DNA from: Chloroflexota bacterium
Lineage (GTDB): Bacteria > Chloroflexota > Dehalococcoidia > Lucifugimonadales > Lucifugimonadaceae
DNA length: 64,000 nt
Assembly (NCBI GenBank): GCA_013204545.1
Contig: JABMNN010000120.1
Coordinates: 62,001-126,000, forward strand
Reading direction: 5' to 3'
Both the position numbers and the translations under genes were made by a program. Position 1 is the stretch's first letter. Every line of letters starts with the position of its first letter. The notes beneath the pieces were generated by a model that had not been told where the DNA came from, did no database searches, and saw nothing but the letters and a program-made list of their open reading frames with translations. Shown in pieces: positions 1 through 8,977 of the stretch.

Positions 1-429
1 TTTTTGCCCAAACCGATCACGTGAAACTACGGTCGTTCCAGTCGAAGAATCGTAGATCGCTAGCGCCCACATACCGTTGAACTTACTGAAGCATTCGCCG
101 CCCCATTTGTGGAACGCTTTTAGAACGACTTCGGTATCGGATTCGGTGGTGAATTCGTAGCCGAGTACGACGAGTTCTTCGCGTAGCTCGATGTAGTTGA
201 AGACCTCGCCATTAAATGTCATGGCAAGGGTTTCGAAGTGGAACGGCTGGTTTGCCTTTTCGTCGAGATCGATGATCGCTAGACGAGTGTGACCAAGATA
301 AACATGCTCATCGGCGAAGCGTCCCATATTGTCGGGTCCACGGTGCGACGCTGTGCAAGTGGCTGTATCGAAATCCGCATCGGCGAACAGCCTGCGATTG
401 GGATTTATTACAGCGAAGACACCACACAT
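1..429 (-). CDS. asnB: Asparagine synthase (glutamine-hydrolysing), N-terminal part
   Basis: The gene runs off the left edge of the window, so only the first 143 codons are visible. The ATG at 429 gives MCGVFAVINPNRR; after Met removal Cys2 would be the N-terminal nucleophile of a class II glutamine amidotransferase. Further on come RGPDN and SRDRFGQK, both typical of AsnB-type enzymes. The start lies 4 bp after the hisF stop, so it belongs to the wbpG-hisH-hisF operon. In polysaccharide loci such enzymes either make asparagine or amidate a sugar carboxylate; the context favours sugar modification, which is inference. The synthetase domain is outside the window. Confidence 0.93.
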   Translation of the reverse strand, partial: MCGVFAVINPNRRLFADADFDTATCTASHRGPDNMGRFADEHVYLGHTRLAIIDLDEKANQPFHFETLAMTFNGEVFNYIELREELVVLGYEFTTESDTEVVLKAFHKWGGECFSKFNGMWALAIYDSSTGTTVVSRDRFGQK

Positions 430-433
430 TCGA

Positions 434-1213
434 TTACACCGTAGAACTGGCTGAAGTGATTTCGCGTTTGCGATCGGGCGAAGGGTAATTCACGAGTACG
501 GCTCGGTATTTGCCCTTGAAAACGAAGATGCTTCCTGCTGCTGCGCCGATAACGCCAAAGTTTTTGACGAGATCGGCGAGGTCGCCGATTTTTCCGGCAC
601 CACCAAGAATCGTCATAGGAACGTTGAGGACTTCCCTGAATTTTCGCACCATGTCGATATCGTAGCCCTGCATCGTGCCCTCGGCACTGATGTTATTGAT
701 AACGATTTCGCCAGCTCCGAGCCGTTCCATTTCTTTAGCGAATTCGACCGGGTCGCCGGGTACTTGGCGTGTGCCGTTATAGATCCAGTGGCTGAGTTCG
801 CCTTTTTTACCTTCAGTTCGGATGTCGATGACGACTACGACGCTCTGGCTGCCGATTTGTTGGGCGATTTCCGAGACGATCTGAGGATTTTCGACCGCAG
901 CTGAGCTAAGTGATATTTTCTCGACGCCGAGACCTATTATTCGGTTGGCGTGTTCGACCGTCTTGATCCCACCGCCGTAGCAGAGTGGCATGCGACATTC
1001 GGCTGCGAGATTCGCGATGACATCGTAATCGGGTCGCTTGCCGTTGGCGCTGGCATCAATGTCGAGGACGACAAGTTCGTCGATTTCTTTTTCGTTGAAG
1101 ATGCGCACTGTATTGATGGGGTCGCCGACGTACTTACCATCTTTGAACTGAACCGTTTTTACGAGCCCTGAATCACGAATTAGCAGTGACGGGATTACTC
1201 GAGGTCTGAGCAT
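434..1213 (-). CDS. hisF: HisF-like cyclase subunit for sugar amidination (HisF2 type)
   Basis: The 259-residue (beta/alpha)8 barrel is of the imidazole glycerol phosphate synthase cyclase family. CYGGGIK, SLSSAAVENP and the Asp at residue 130 in VVVVIDIR are family hallmarks. The first catalytic Asp of true HisF (Asp11) is Leu here (IPSLLIRDSG), which fits the HisF2 group found with WbpG rather than histidine biosynthesis. With HisH it is expected to channel ammonia from glutamine to the WbpG-like enzyme, turning an N-acetyl group of a nucleotide sugar into an acetamidino group. It starts 3 bp after the hisH stop, so translation is probably coupled. Confidence 0.9.
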   Translation of the reverse strand: MLRPRVIPSLLIRDSGLVKTVQFKDGKYVGDPINTVRIFNEKEIDELVVLDIDASANGKRPDYDVIANLAAECRMPLCYGGGIKTVEHANRIIGLGVEKISLSSAAVENPQIVSEIAQQIGSQSVVVVIDIRTEGKKGELSHWIYNGTRQVPGDPVEFAKEMERLGAGEIVINNISAEGTMQGYDIDMVRKFREVLNVPMTILGGAGKIGDLADLVKNFGVIGAAAGSIFVFKGKYRAVLVNYPSPDRKREITSASSTV

Positions 1214-1216
1214 TTT

Positions 1217-1831
1217 CTAAAGCTCCCCAAAGTTTCTGAGAAGCTGGATGCCTGCGCCGTGACTCTTTTCCGGGTGGAACTGCACACCGTAGATATTTTC
1301 GGAGTTCACGGCACTGGTGAACTGCATGTCATAGTCGGTGGTGGCAATGGTGTCGGATTCGTTGGCGCACTCGAAATAGTAGGAATGCAGGAAGTAGAAC
1401 AGCCAATCTTCGCGGTCGCCAGCGAAAAGTCCCGTCGAAGCCAACGGCTGTGTATCGTTCCAGCCCATGTGCGGTAGCTGGCGGGGCCGGCCAGATGTTT
1501 CAGTAGGGAACTTGCGAACCGTAGCATCGATCCAGCCGAGTCCGGCCATTTCGCCTTCATCGCTGGATTTGGCGAGGATTTGCATCCCGACGCACACACC
1601 GAGTAACGGAGTTTTCTTGTTCACAACGAGATCATAGAGAGTCTCACGCATGCCTGAATCGTTGAGTAGATTCATCGCACCGTCGAACGCACCTACACCC
1701 GGGAGAATGATCTTGTCGGCGTCCGAGAGTTCATCAGCGTTCGAGACGATTTTGTACGGAACCTTCAGGTTCTTGTAGATATTTGCGAACGCGCTGACAT
1801 TGCCGAGTCCGTAATTGATGATCGCTATTAT
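1217..1831 (-). CDS. hisH: HisH-like glutamine amidotransferase subunit, apparent AUA start
   Basis: This class I glutaminase partners the HisF-like subunit. The triad is visible as GVCVGMQ (Cys80) and FHPE (His186, Glu188). The first ATG, at 1675, would remove 52 residues that include the conserved NYGLGN and LPGVGAFDG segments, so it cannot be the real start. The reading frame stays open upstream and no ATG, GTG or TTG occurs before the family's normal N-terminus. I place the start at ATA 1831, which overlaps the wbpG stop in the run ATAATAG. The resulting 204 residues match usual HisH length. The product would feed ammonia through HisF to the sugar amidotransferase. Confidence 0.85.
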   Translation of the reverse strand: MIAIINYGLGNVSAFANIYKNLKVPYKIVSNADELSDADKIILPGVGAFDGAMNLLNDSGMRETLYDLVVNKKTPLLGVCVGMQILAKSSDEGEMAGLGWIDATVRKFPTETSGRPRQLPHMGWNDTQPLASTGLFAGDREDWLFYFLHSYYFECANESDTIATTDYDMQFTSAVNSENIYGVQFHPEKSHGAGIQLLRNFGEL

Positions 1832-2967
1832 CGGATCACTCGTTTTTCTAGACCTACCGCCTGCATCACTTTCGTCCCGAGCGTGAACGTACCGATTTGC
1901 GATTTGTAATCACGGTACGACTTCAGCGGCGCGTCCATGTAACCGTGTAACTCGTCGGACGTAATGCCTAGCTTGGTAGCGACGTATTCGAAATCACGCT
2001 CGATAGTTGCTTCGTCGTACGGCGGCTTGGCGATTTCTTCCATAGCCTGGACTCGGTTCATCTGTCCTGAAAGTATGAGGCTTGAGAACTGAACTCGGCG
2101 CTTGTCGATGCCGAATCGTACCGGCTGCCAGTAGGCCTCGTAGAACTTGGTGAATCGTGACTCGAAGTGCTTTTGCGGGTAGTTCTGCCAGCCGTATTTA
2201 TCCATTAACAACATGACGGCGTCTTGCTTGATATACGGGACGTGATTCAGTGGCTTCACAACTCGAACGCCCTTGATGTAGCGGTAGTACACCTTGTATC
2301 TGAGCACGTTCGCAAGCGGGAAGTTGTTCAACGGGCGGGTACCGAACTGCGAATGAATATCTTTGATTTGGCGTAGATCGCTGGCGTGATAGTGCCATTC
2401 GAGCGGATTTTTCACGCACTCGGTTGAGTAATTGGCGCCAGTGAGGATGTGCTTGATCCCGTACTTGGCGGCGAAGTTGTACATCGTGGCGAAGAAGGCG
2501 TGATCTTGCGGCGTATCGAGGTGGGGAACACCGGCTTTGAAGAAAGCCAGTTGGAGATCTTTCATCTCTTCCCAGTCGATCACTTCGGTGTAGAGATCTA
2601 GCTCGAGATGGTCGACGAGTTTCTCGATGTTGTTCACAGCCTCTTGCGAGTTCCAGCCGGCATCAACGTGGAAGACAAGGGGGCGAAGACCGAAGTCTTC
2701 TTTTGCCAAATGGGCGAGATAGGAGCTATCGACTCCGCCGCTGATGCCCATGATGCAGTCGAAGTCTTTGCCTACGCCTTCGTCTTTAATCTGGTCGATG
2801 GTTTCTTGGAAGTCTTTTCGAGCCTGAGCGTCGGTGCGCCAGATTGACTGGATGTTGTCGAAGAAACCGTTGCAGTGATCGCAGACGCCCTTGTCATCGA
2901 AAGAGATTTTCGAATCGGAGGTGTCCATGATGCAGTTAGTGCAAATTTGGTACGGGCGTGGGGTCAT
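1828..2967 (-). CDS. wbpG: N-acetyl sugar amidotransferase, WbpG family
   Basis: The 379-residue protein has a zinc-binding pair of CxxC motifs (CTNC at 9-12, CDHC at 29-32) followed by an ATP-pyrophosphatase P-loop SGGVDSS (76-82), the layout of the WbpG/PseA/LegG family. These enzymes adenylate the acetamido carbonyl of a nucleotide sugar and use ammonia delivered by HisH/HisF to form an acetamidino group, as in Pseudomonas O-antigens and amidinated nonulosonic acids. It heads the minus-strand operon wbpG-hisH-hisF-asnB and its stop overlaps the hisH start. Which sugar is modified cannot be read from the window. Confidence 0.92.
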   Translation of the reverse strand: MTPRPYQICTNCIMDTSDSKISFDDKGVCDHCNGFFDNIQSIWRTDAQARKDFQETIDQIKDEGVGKDFDCIMGISGGVDSSYLAHLAKEDFGLRPLVFHVDAGWNSQEAVNNIEKLVDHLELDLYTEVIDWEEMKDLQLAFFKAGVPHLDTPQDHAFFATMYNFAAKYGIKHILTGANYSTECVKNPLEWHYHASDLRQIKDIHSQFGTRPLNNFPLANVLRYKVYYRYIKGVRVVKPLNHVPYIKQDAVMLLMDKYGWQNYPQKHFESRFTKFYEAYWQPVRFGIDKRRVQFSSLILSGQMNRVQAMEEIAKPPYDEATIERDFEYVATKLGITSDELHGYMDAPLKSYRDYKSQIGTFTLGTKVMQAVGLEKRVIR

Positions 2968-3262
2968 GTATTGATTGTATTGGGTGGTTCAACGTTTTCG
3001 CTCGAATTCGCACCGCAGAATTTCCTCATACGTCAGCTAGGCCGACAGTATTTTGAGAACCAATGACGTGGTGGGGTGATTCGCGCCGACGGTGTGTAGC
3101 GGATATGCTGGCTAGGTAATTTTCTTGCTGCTTTAGTGTTTTCAGTTTCGAACTGGCGGGCCGAGGCGGTGATTGAAACTGATTTGTTGATAATGGCAGG
3201 AGTTTTCTCTGCACGTGATTTCATGTAACGATTCAACTTTGGATGCAAATATAAGGAGTGAC

Positions 3263-4402
3263 GTGACGCCGGTGCGTGTCGCTGTTCTTCAGCGGATACT
3301 TCCGTGGTATCGCCTCGAGTTATTCCGACAGCTTTCGGCTGCGAGTGGAATCGAATTACGCGTCTTTATTGGCGACGATATTCCGAACACGAAATGGCGC
3401 AGCGCTGCTGACCTGAGCGGAGTAGATGTTGTGCGGCTCCAGACCCGCTTCATTCGTTTGCGATCTCGCCTGATGCCGTGGCACAAAGGACTTCGAGACG
3501 AATTGGCGAAGTTCTGCCCTGACGTTATTTTGACTGAGGGTGAGAGCAACTTCCTGAGTTATTTGCAGGCGTTGTGGTTCAGGCGTAGCCATCGTTCGGT
3601 GAAGATGATTCACTGGGGTGGCGGAGGAATACCGGGACAGGTGAACGAGCCCGCTAGTGTTGGATCTCGCTTCAAGTTTTATATGCAAAAACAGTTCGAC
3701 GGCATGTTGGTGTATTCGACGTTCTGCAAGAATTGGCTGGTTGAGGCTGGGCATGACGAAGCGAACGTTGCGGTTGCTGTGAATGTTGGTAATACGTTGC
3801 AGCATTTGTCGGCTGCAGACGGATTAGAAGAAACGCAAGGGCAGGTGCGTGAACGGTTAGGACTCGGCGATCGGTTCACCGTGTTTTACGTCGGCGCTAT
3901 GGACGCGAACAAACGCCCCAGTGTGCTGCTCGATCTTGCCCGAACGACAGATTCATTGAAGTTCAATTTTGTGTTGGCAGGGGATGGTCTTGAGGTTGAA
4001 CCGTTGAAGCAGCAAGCTACAGCCGAGGGATTAGATAACGTCTACGTGCTGGGGCGTGTGAGCGATGATTTGTCGTCCTATTACAAAGCATCTGATGTTG
4101 TGATAATTCCGGGACGTGGCGGAATCGTTATCTCGGAAGCGATGGCGTGGCGATTGCCGGTGGTTGTGCATGAGGCTGATGGCACTGAGCACGATCTGGT
4201 GAAAGACGGTGTGACCGGGCGGGTACTCGAATCGGGTGCGGTTGAGAGCTTCAGGGTAGTGATCGAATCGATGGAAGCCGACCGGGAAAGCACTCGTACC
4301 CTCGGAGAGAACGGTCGATCAATCCTCGAAAGCGATTTTACGGTTGAGCAGTACGCTGCCTCGGTGAAGAAGGCGATATTGGATATATCGAATCAACCCT
4401 GA
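3263..4402 (+). CDS. Glycosyltransferase, GT-B fold (GT4-like)
   Basis: The frame is open from 3215, but I choose GTG 3263 because AAGGAG (3253-3258) sits just upstream and the protein then begins MTPVRVAVLQRILPWYR, the usual first strand of a GT-B enzyme. The N-terminal half has HWGGGGIPG; the C-terminal half has FYVGAMDANKRP, the donor-binding loop GDGLEVEP and VIISEAMAWRLPVV ahead of the usual EHDLV segment. It should transfer a sugar from a nucleotide donor to a lipid-linked glycan in the cytoplasm. It stands alone on the plus strand, divergent from wbpG. Donor and acceptor are unknown. Confidence 0.85.
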   Translation: MTPVRVAVLQRILPWYRLELFRQLSAASGIELRVFIGDDIPNTKWRSAADLSGVDVVRLQTRFIRLRSRLMPWHKGLRDELAKFCPDVILTEGESNFLSYLQALWFRRSHRSVKMIHWGGGGIPGQVNEPASVGSRFKFYMQKQFDGMLVYSTFCKNWLVEAGHDEANVAVAVNVGNTLQHLSAADGLEETQGQVRERLGLGDRFTVFYVGAMDANKRPSVLLDLARTTDSLKFNFVLAGDGLEVEPLKQQATAEGLDNVYVLGRVSDDLSSYYKASDVVIIPGRGGIVISEAMAWRLPVVVHEADGTEHDLVKDGVTGRVLESGAVESFRVVIESMEADRESTRTLGENGRSILESDFTVEQYAASVKKAILDISNQP

Positions 4403-4438
4403 GATTAGACCTAGGCCAGGCCACGATTTGGCACCTAA

Positions 4439-5194
4439 TTAGTCTTTGGTTGCTCGTACCGTGAGGCTCCCGACCATGTTTGGAAGCCATCGCCTGTACT
4501 TCGCCCACTTTCCGTCGCCAGTCCAATCTTGCGCAGTGAAGCCAGTGTCTTCGAGCAGTTCATTCAGAGCAGATTTTGTGAACTGGTGAAAGTGCGCACC
4601 GTCCCACCCGAGAGTTCGCCATTGGTGAATTTCTCTGGTGTAGGTTCCAGTGAGCGGGACTCTGCCGAACAGCAAATCTCTGACATGCCGGAGATAAGCG
4701 GCATTTGGGACGGTGATGAATACAGATCCACCTGTTTTGCAAACACGTTTTATCTCGTCCATCACATGAAATACATCGATGACGTGTTCGAGTACGGCGA
4801 TCATGATCACGGTGTCGAATTCGTTGTTGTCGAATGGGAACGTATTGTCGGCGTTCGCAGCAAGGTATGTGACTTTGCTGTCGAGGGCTGCCAGATTCTT
4901 GGATTGCTCCATTCCGGCCCGCTCAGTCGCTACTTTCGAAATATCAATCCCGACAAGTTCTTCAAACTTTTCGGCGATAGAAACGCTAAATTTTCCGATC
5001 CCACAACCGATCTCAAGTGCTTTTCCGCCTGTAGGAATATTTTCTAGTAGCCGTGCGACATCGTCGTAGGCATTCGTGCTTGCCGCGTGTGGGCGCAGTT
5101 CTGCGGGCGACCAATCCATTTCTCGGACTAGTTCGCTATAAAAAGATTCAAGATTCGGTGGTCGAGCGATTGCGATTCCAACCTTTCCCATCAC
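4439..5194 (-). CDS. SAM-dependent class I methyltransferase
   Basis: The 251-residue protein has motif I LEIGCGIGKFS (about 60-70), an acidic post-I segment GIDIS, and the FDTVIMIAVLEHV segment typical of Methyltransf_11. It is the last gene of a minus-strand set that reads RmlD-like reductase, glycosyltransferase, methyltransferase. A role in O- or N-methylating a glycan or its precursor is inferred from the surroundings. The C-terminal HQFTKSALNELLEDTGF segment is common in methyltransferases from polysaccharide loci. Confidence 0.85.
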   Translation of the reverse strand: MMGKVGIAIARPPNLESFYSELVREMDWSPAELRPHAASTNAYDDVARLLENIPTGGKALEIGCGIGKFSVSIAEKFEELVGIDISKVATERAGMEQSKNLAALDSKVTYLAANADNTFPFDNNEFDTVIMIAVLEHVIDVFHVMDEIKRVCKTGGSVFITVPNAAYLRHVRDLLFGRVPLTGTYTREIHQWRTLGWDGAHFHQFTKSALNELLEDTGFTAQDWTGDGKWAKYRRWLPNMVGSLTVRATKD

Positions 5195-5272
5195 ACTGCG
5201 TTTAACAAAGTACCTAGTCTGAAAAAACTATTGTACAAATGGGAGACGCCGTGAAATTGGAAGTAATCTGAG

Positions 5273-6427
5273 TCATCGCGATATTTTCGATAGTTCATTG
5301 ATTACCCTAGTGGCGATTTCATCCCAACTGGTTACATCGTTTTGCATCATTTTCTCGCCAAGTTGTGCAAGTTCCTGTTGGCGGGATTTGTCGCTCCCAA
5401 ACGCGAGGATGACGTCCTTAACGCTTTCTGCACTGAACGGGTCGAAGTAGTCGGCGACTTCGCCACATGCGCCTCGTGCGAAGTCGAGATCGCTAGTTAG
5501 GATGGGTAAACCTGCCGCCATCGCTTCGACATAGGTCGTACTGAACGATTCAAGGAGTGAAGGCATGAACAGGGCATCGGCGTTTCGATAGTAACCACCG
5601 ATCTGTTCATAGGGGATGTGGCTGAGATTGATGATGTTGTTTTCGAGGTTTAGCCGGGAGATCTCTGAGAGCAATTTTCCTGCATTCGGGTGCTGTTCGG
5701 CAGTGAGCGTGATGAACACGGATACGTTTTTGAGTTCATCGGCGAATTTGCTGAAAAGTTCGATTAGTATCTCAAGATTTTTATGTGGGTAGTAGCGGGC
5801 AGGGCAGAATAGTTTCAGTCTATTTTCGTGCCCATTGAACGCCGCTGGCGCAGGTTCATCGGTAGGTATTTGTCGCATCGAATCAGGAACGGACGGTCCT
5901 GCTACTACCGTCTTGCCCTGGAAGCCGTAGATTTCCCTTAGCCGATTTGCCATGACCGCTGTCTGGCAGAACACGAGCTGAGTTGCTTTTAGCTCCTTGG
6001 TGAAATGGCGTTTCAGGTATTTGTGACGAACTTTGTCTTTGAACGTTCTTGGGCCGAAGTGTGATTCCGGGTAGAGCAGTTGAGCAGCGTAGAAAACTAT
6101 CGCCTGCGGGCTGGGTGGTTTGACCATGCCGAGACTGGAGTCGAGAGCAAGTATGACGTCAGGGGCGAAAGACTTGATTAGCTTTGGAGTGCGGACTCTG
6201 TCTTGCCAGATGCGTTTGGCGAAATTCACTGCGGGAAGAGCGTGGATTTCAGCATTGGGTACGCGTTCACATAGTTCTTCGTAGCCGAGTCCCTCGGGGA
6301 TCAGGAACAAGTAATTGTTTTCGGGCACCACTCGTGTGATCCCATCAATCAAATAGCGGCCAACCGATAGTCCGCCTGCGGAGCGGAGTGCGTGGGCGAT
6401 TACTGCTATTTTGGCTGGATTAGGCAT
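5273..6427 (-). CDS. Glycosyltransferase, GT4-like
   Basis: The 384-residue GT-B protein starts PAKIAVIAHALRSAGGLSVG, with the GG loop of retaining glycosyltransferases. The C-terminal half carries KLFCPARYYPHKNLEILIE and ESFSTTYVEAMAAGLPILTSD, the family 4 nucleotide-sugar EX7E region. The ORF starts 6 bp after the stop of the RmlD-like gene, so the two are probably co-transcribed. It should add one sugar of the surface glycan; substrate unknown. Confidence 0.88.
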   Translation of the reverse strand: MPNPAKIAVIAHALRSAGGLSVGRYLIDGITRVVPENNYLFLIPEGLGYEELCERVPNAEIHALPAVNFAKRIWQDRVRTPKLIKSFAPDVILALDSSLGMVKPPSPQAIVFYAAQLLYPESHFGPRTFKDKVRHKYLKRHFTKELKATQLVFCQTAVMANRLREIYGFQGKTVVAGPSVPDSMRQIPTDEPAPAAFNGHENRLKLFCPARYYPHKNLEILIELFSKFADELKNVSVFITLTAEQHPNAGKLLSEISRLNLENNIINLSHIPYEQIGGYYRNADALFMPSLLESFSTTYVEAMAAGLPILTSDLDFARGACGEVADYFDPFSAESVKDVILAFGSDKSRQQELAQLGEKMMQNDVTSWDEIATRVINELSKISR

Positions 6428-6433
6428 GAGAAG

Positions 6434-7336
6434 TTAGCTGAACGGCGCAGATTCATCAGCGGTGCGAGCTATTCCCTGTTCAACCGTAGGAACATTACTT
6501 CCCATCAGTTTTTCGAGAAGATCGACGTTGAGAGAAGTGTTCCGAGGTCGGTCGGCGCTGAGGCCGATGTCATCCACAGTGATCGGCTTCAGTAACGACA
6601 TATCGCAGTTGTTCGATTCCATCACAAGGCGAGCGAATTCGTATTTTGATATTGCGTTTCTCGAACCCAGATGTAGAAAACCGGAGTGCAGCGCCGCAAG
6701 TGCGACATCAAGAGCATCTGTGAAATCGAGGACCCCGATGGGGGAGAAGTATGAATCGGTGAATCCCGGTACCTCATTGCGTGCGAGTGCCCGAACTAGT
6801 ACCCACTCAAGTAGTGATCGATTGCCAGCCGGGCTATGCCCATAGAAGTAACTGCGGATTATCAGAGCATCAGGATTGATATCTGCAACTGCCTGTTCAG
6901 TTCGAACCTTGCCAGCAGCATATGAATTCAACGGACCGGGCTCATCTGATTCTGAGTAGTTTCCAGATTTGCCATCAAACACACTATCGGTCGAGGTGAA
7001 GACGAACTTCGAGTTCAATTCGATCGCTTTTTTCGCTAGGAACACCGTGGCATCTTCATTGATAGCTTTGGCGAGATCGGGATTTATTTCGCACCATTCA
7101 ACGTCGGTAGCGGCCGCGCAGTGCACGATTAGATCGGGCTTTATTCGGTCGAGCGCTACTGAAACCGAATCGTGGTCGGTCAGATCAATTTGCTCAGTCT
7201 TGGCACCTTCGAAAGAAATAGGTTTTGTCGCGTACCACCCGACGCATTTCGAGGAGGACGCGTAGTGGCGAACCAGATTGGCTCCTAGCAAGCCACTGGC
7301 TCCAGTTATAAGCACGACTGATGGGCCGTTATCCAC
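6434..7336 (-). CDS. RmlD-like NAD(P)-dependent sugar reductase (SDR)
   Basis: The 300-residue extended SDR begins with a Rossmann loop TGASGLLGANL, followed by VHCAAATDV, TSTDSVFDG and the catalytic YAAGK, the pattern of the dTDP-4-dehydrorhamnose reductase family. It probably reduces a 4-keto nucleotide sugar. The usual rmlA, rmlB and rmlC partners are not in this window, so rhamnose synthesis itself is not shown and another deoxysugar is possible. It is the first gene of the minus-strand set running to 4439. Confidence 0.85.
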   Translation of the reverse strand: MDNGPSVVLITGASGLLGANLVRHYASSSKCVGWYATKPISFEGAKTEQIDLTDHDSVSVALDRIKPDLIVHCAAATDVEWCEINPDLAKAINEDATVFLAKKAIELNSKFVFTSTDSVFDGKSGNYSESDEPGPLNSYAAGKVRTEQAVADINPDALIIRSYFYGHSPAGNRSLLEWVLVRALARNEVPGFTDSYFSPIGVLDFTDALDVALAALHSGFLHLGSRNAISKYEFARLVMESNNCDMSLLKPITVDDIGLSADRPRNTSLNVDLLEKLMGSNVPTVEQGIARTADESAPFS

Positions 7337-7507
7337 GTTTAATCAATCCTTGACCTTGAAAGAGAGTTCGATGAAACATGTGCGGTATTGGTGTTCAGAA
7401 TGATCTCACCGAGCAAGCGACCGTCCGCCCAAACAGGATAAGTTGGGGAGTCGTATCTTTTGTGGTTGAATCTAAGTCTCAACAGTATGTGACTCCCCCG
7501 TTCGCTC

Positions 7508-8977
7508 ATGTCGATCAAATCTCGCACATATTCCTTGCTGAACGCATCGGCTTCATCTGAATCGAATCTTCGATGGGGCGTTCTTGGCACGCTGTATATT
7601 CTAGGAATTTTGTACTGGATGCACTCGTTCGGTGTATTTTCCGTTGGGGTGGACGGTGGCGCTCTGCGCCCTGAGTATGGGCATCTCGACTGGCCTAGAA
7701 ATCTACAAGTCCTTGAAGTAATCAAGGATGCGTTCCAGCGTTTCGAATTGCCTTACGTGTCATCGATGGAGCTGCTTGAGACCAATCAACTGCTGGCAAT
7801 TCCCGAGGTGCCAATCACGCCTCAACAGATATTACTGCTGTTCGTCAGCGTCGATTCTTACGTAATTGCCAATGCGATGCTGATGTATTCGGTCGGGTTT
7901 ATCGGGCTTGTTTTGTTTATTCGAAGATTCAGACTTTCCGCGGTATCGGCGGCTCTACTATTCTCGCTTTTCATGTTCAACGGGCACGTGATATCGCATC
8001 TCGCTATTGGGCACACCATGTGGGTTGCGTACTACTTGTTGCCGTTCCTGATGTATCTGATTTTCCGAATGGTCGATCGTTCGATACCTCCCCAACTGCT
8101 CGCACTGCTTATGGGGGGAGTGTTCTTTGGCATATTGGCGCAGGGCGCACTTCATATTTTTGTTTTCGCTATGGTGTTTTCACTCGCGGTTGGGGTAATG
8201 CGGCGTAGTCACTTGATAGCGGTAATCGGCGGTGTTTTGATCGCTCTGATTCTTGATTTATTCCGATTGCTACCGTCAATCATTCACTTCGATTTTCCGG
8301 GTTTGGCGCGTTTCGATGGGTATAGCTCACCGTTCCATTACGTTGACGCTTTGCTTCTATCCCACGATTTCACTCATACGAGTTTTGGGGTGCTCAAGTG
8401 GTGGGAGTACGATTCGTTTATCGGTATCAGCGGTACTTTGCTGATGATTGGGGTGCTGGGTTACGTGCTGTACCGACGATATTTTGGGCGAGCGTTGGGC
8501 AATGGTTTTGAAAGTCTGGCGATATTGCCACCGATATTCTTTTTGTTCTTGCTGTCATTTGGCGGCGTGACAGGAGTGTTTTACGATCTAGAGTTACCGC
8601 TCGATCTGAACCGTACGGAGCGTGTGCCGAGTCGATTCTTTTTGATGGCGTTGGTACCAACGATATTTTTGACGACAGTCATAATCCAACGGCTGCTAGA
8701 CCGGAGACGACGATTGTCGGTCGATCTCCCGTTGGGAGGTATTCTCGGACTAGGAGTCGTTTTATTCGAGCTTGGTCGCCATGCGTTGAAATGGCGAATA
8801 GTCGATATCGAATCGAAGGTTGTTTACCCGAGCGAACGTGGCGCTGGGGCGTTCGCTGTTGAAACGGCGAGAGATAGCTACCAGACGTCGGTTGAGATCG
8901 GGTTAGTTATCAGCGCTATAGCGATATTTGCGTGGATCATCTATTTAGCGCGGTTTACACAGATGGACCGCAGGTAG
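7508..8977 (+). CDS. Polytopic membrane protein, GT-C-like glycosyltransferase candidate
   Basis: The 489-residue protein has about ten hydrophobic segments, including LYILGILYWMHSFGVFSV, LLFSLFMFNGHVISHLAIGH and a last one at VEIGLVISAIAIFAWIIYL. A soluble loop after the first segment (VDGGALRPEYGHLDWPRN) contains acidic residues, as in lipid-linked-sugar GT-C enzymes and YfhO-like proteins. I cannot assign a family firmly. The 3' end overlaps the remnant of an SDR gene read in another frame, so the C-terminus may have been altered by a deletion or insertion near 8950-8977. Confidence 0.7.
   Translation: MSIKSRTYSLLNASASSESNLRWGVLGTLYILGILYWMHSFGVFSVGVDGGALRPEYGHLDWPRNLQVLEVIKDAFQRFELPYVSSMELLETNQLLAIPEVPITPQQILLLFVSVDSYVIANAMLMYSVGFIGLVLFIRRFRLSAVSAALLFSLFMFNGHVISHLAIGHTMWVAYYLLPFLMYLIFRMVDRSIPPQLLALLMGGVFFGILAQGALHIFVFAMVFSLAVGVMRRSHLIAVIGGVLIALILDLFRLLPSIIHFDFPGLARFDGYSSPFHYVDALLLSHDFTHTSFGVLKWWEYDSFIGISGTLLMIGVLGYVLYRRYFGRALGNGFESLAILPPIFFLFLLSFGGVTGVFYDLELPLDLNRTERVPSRFFLMALVPTIFLTTVIIQRLLDRRRRLSVDLPLGGILGLGVVLFELGRHALKWRIVDIESKVVYPSERGAGAFAVETARDSYQTSVEIGLVISAIAIFAWIIYLARFTQMDRR

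Noticed and set aside
7339-7725. A 128-codon open frame on the minus strand over the start of the GT-C-like gene
   Set aside because: It has no domain I recognise and overlaps the start and first membrane helix of the plus-strand gene, which has far stronger protein features.
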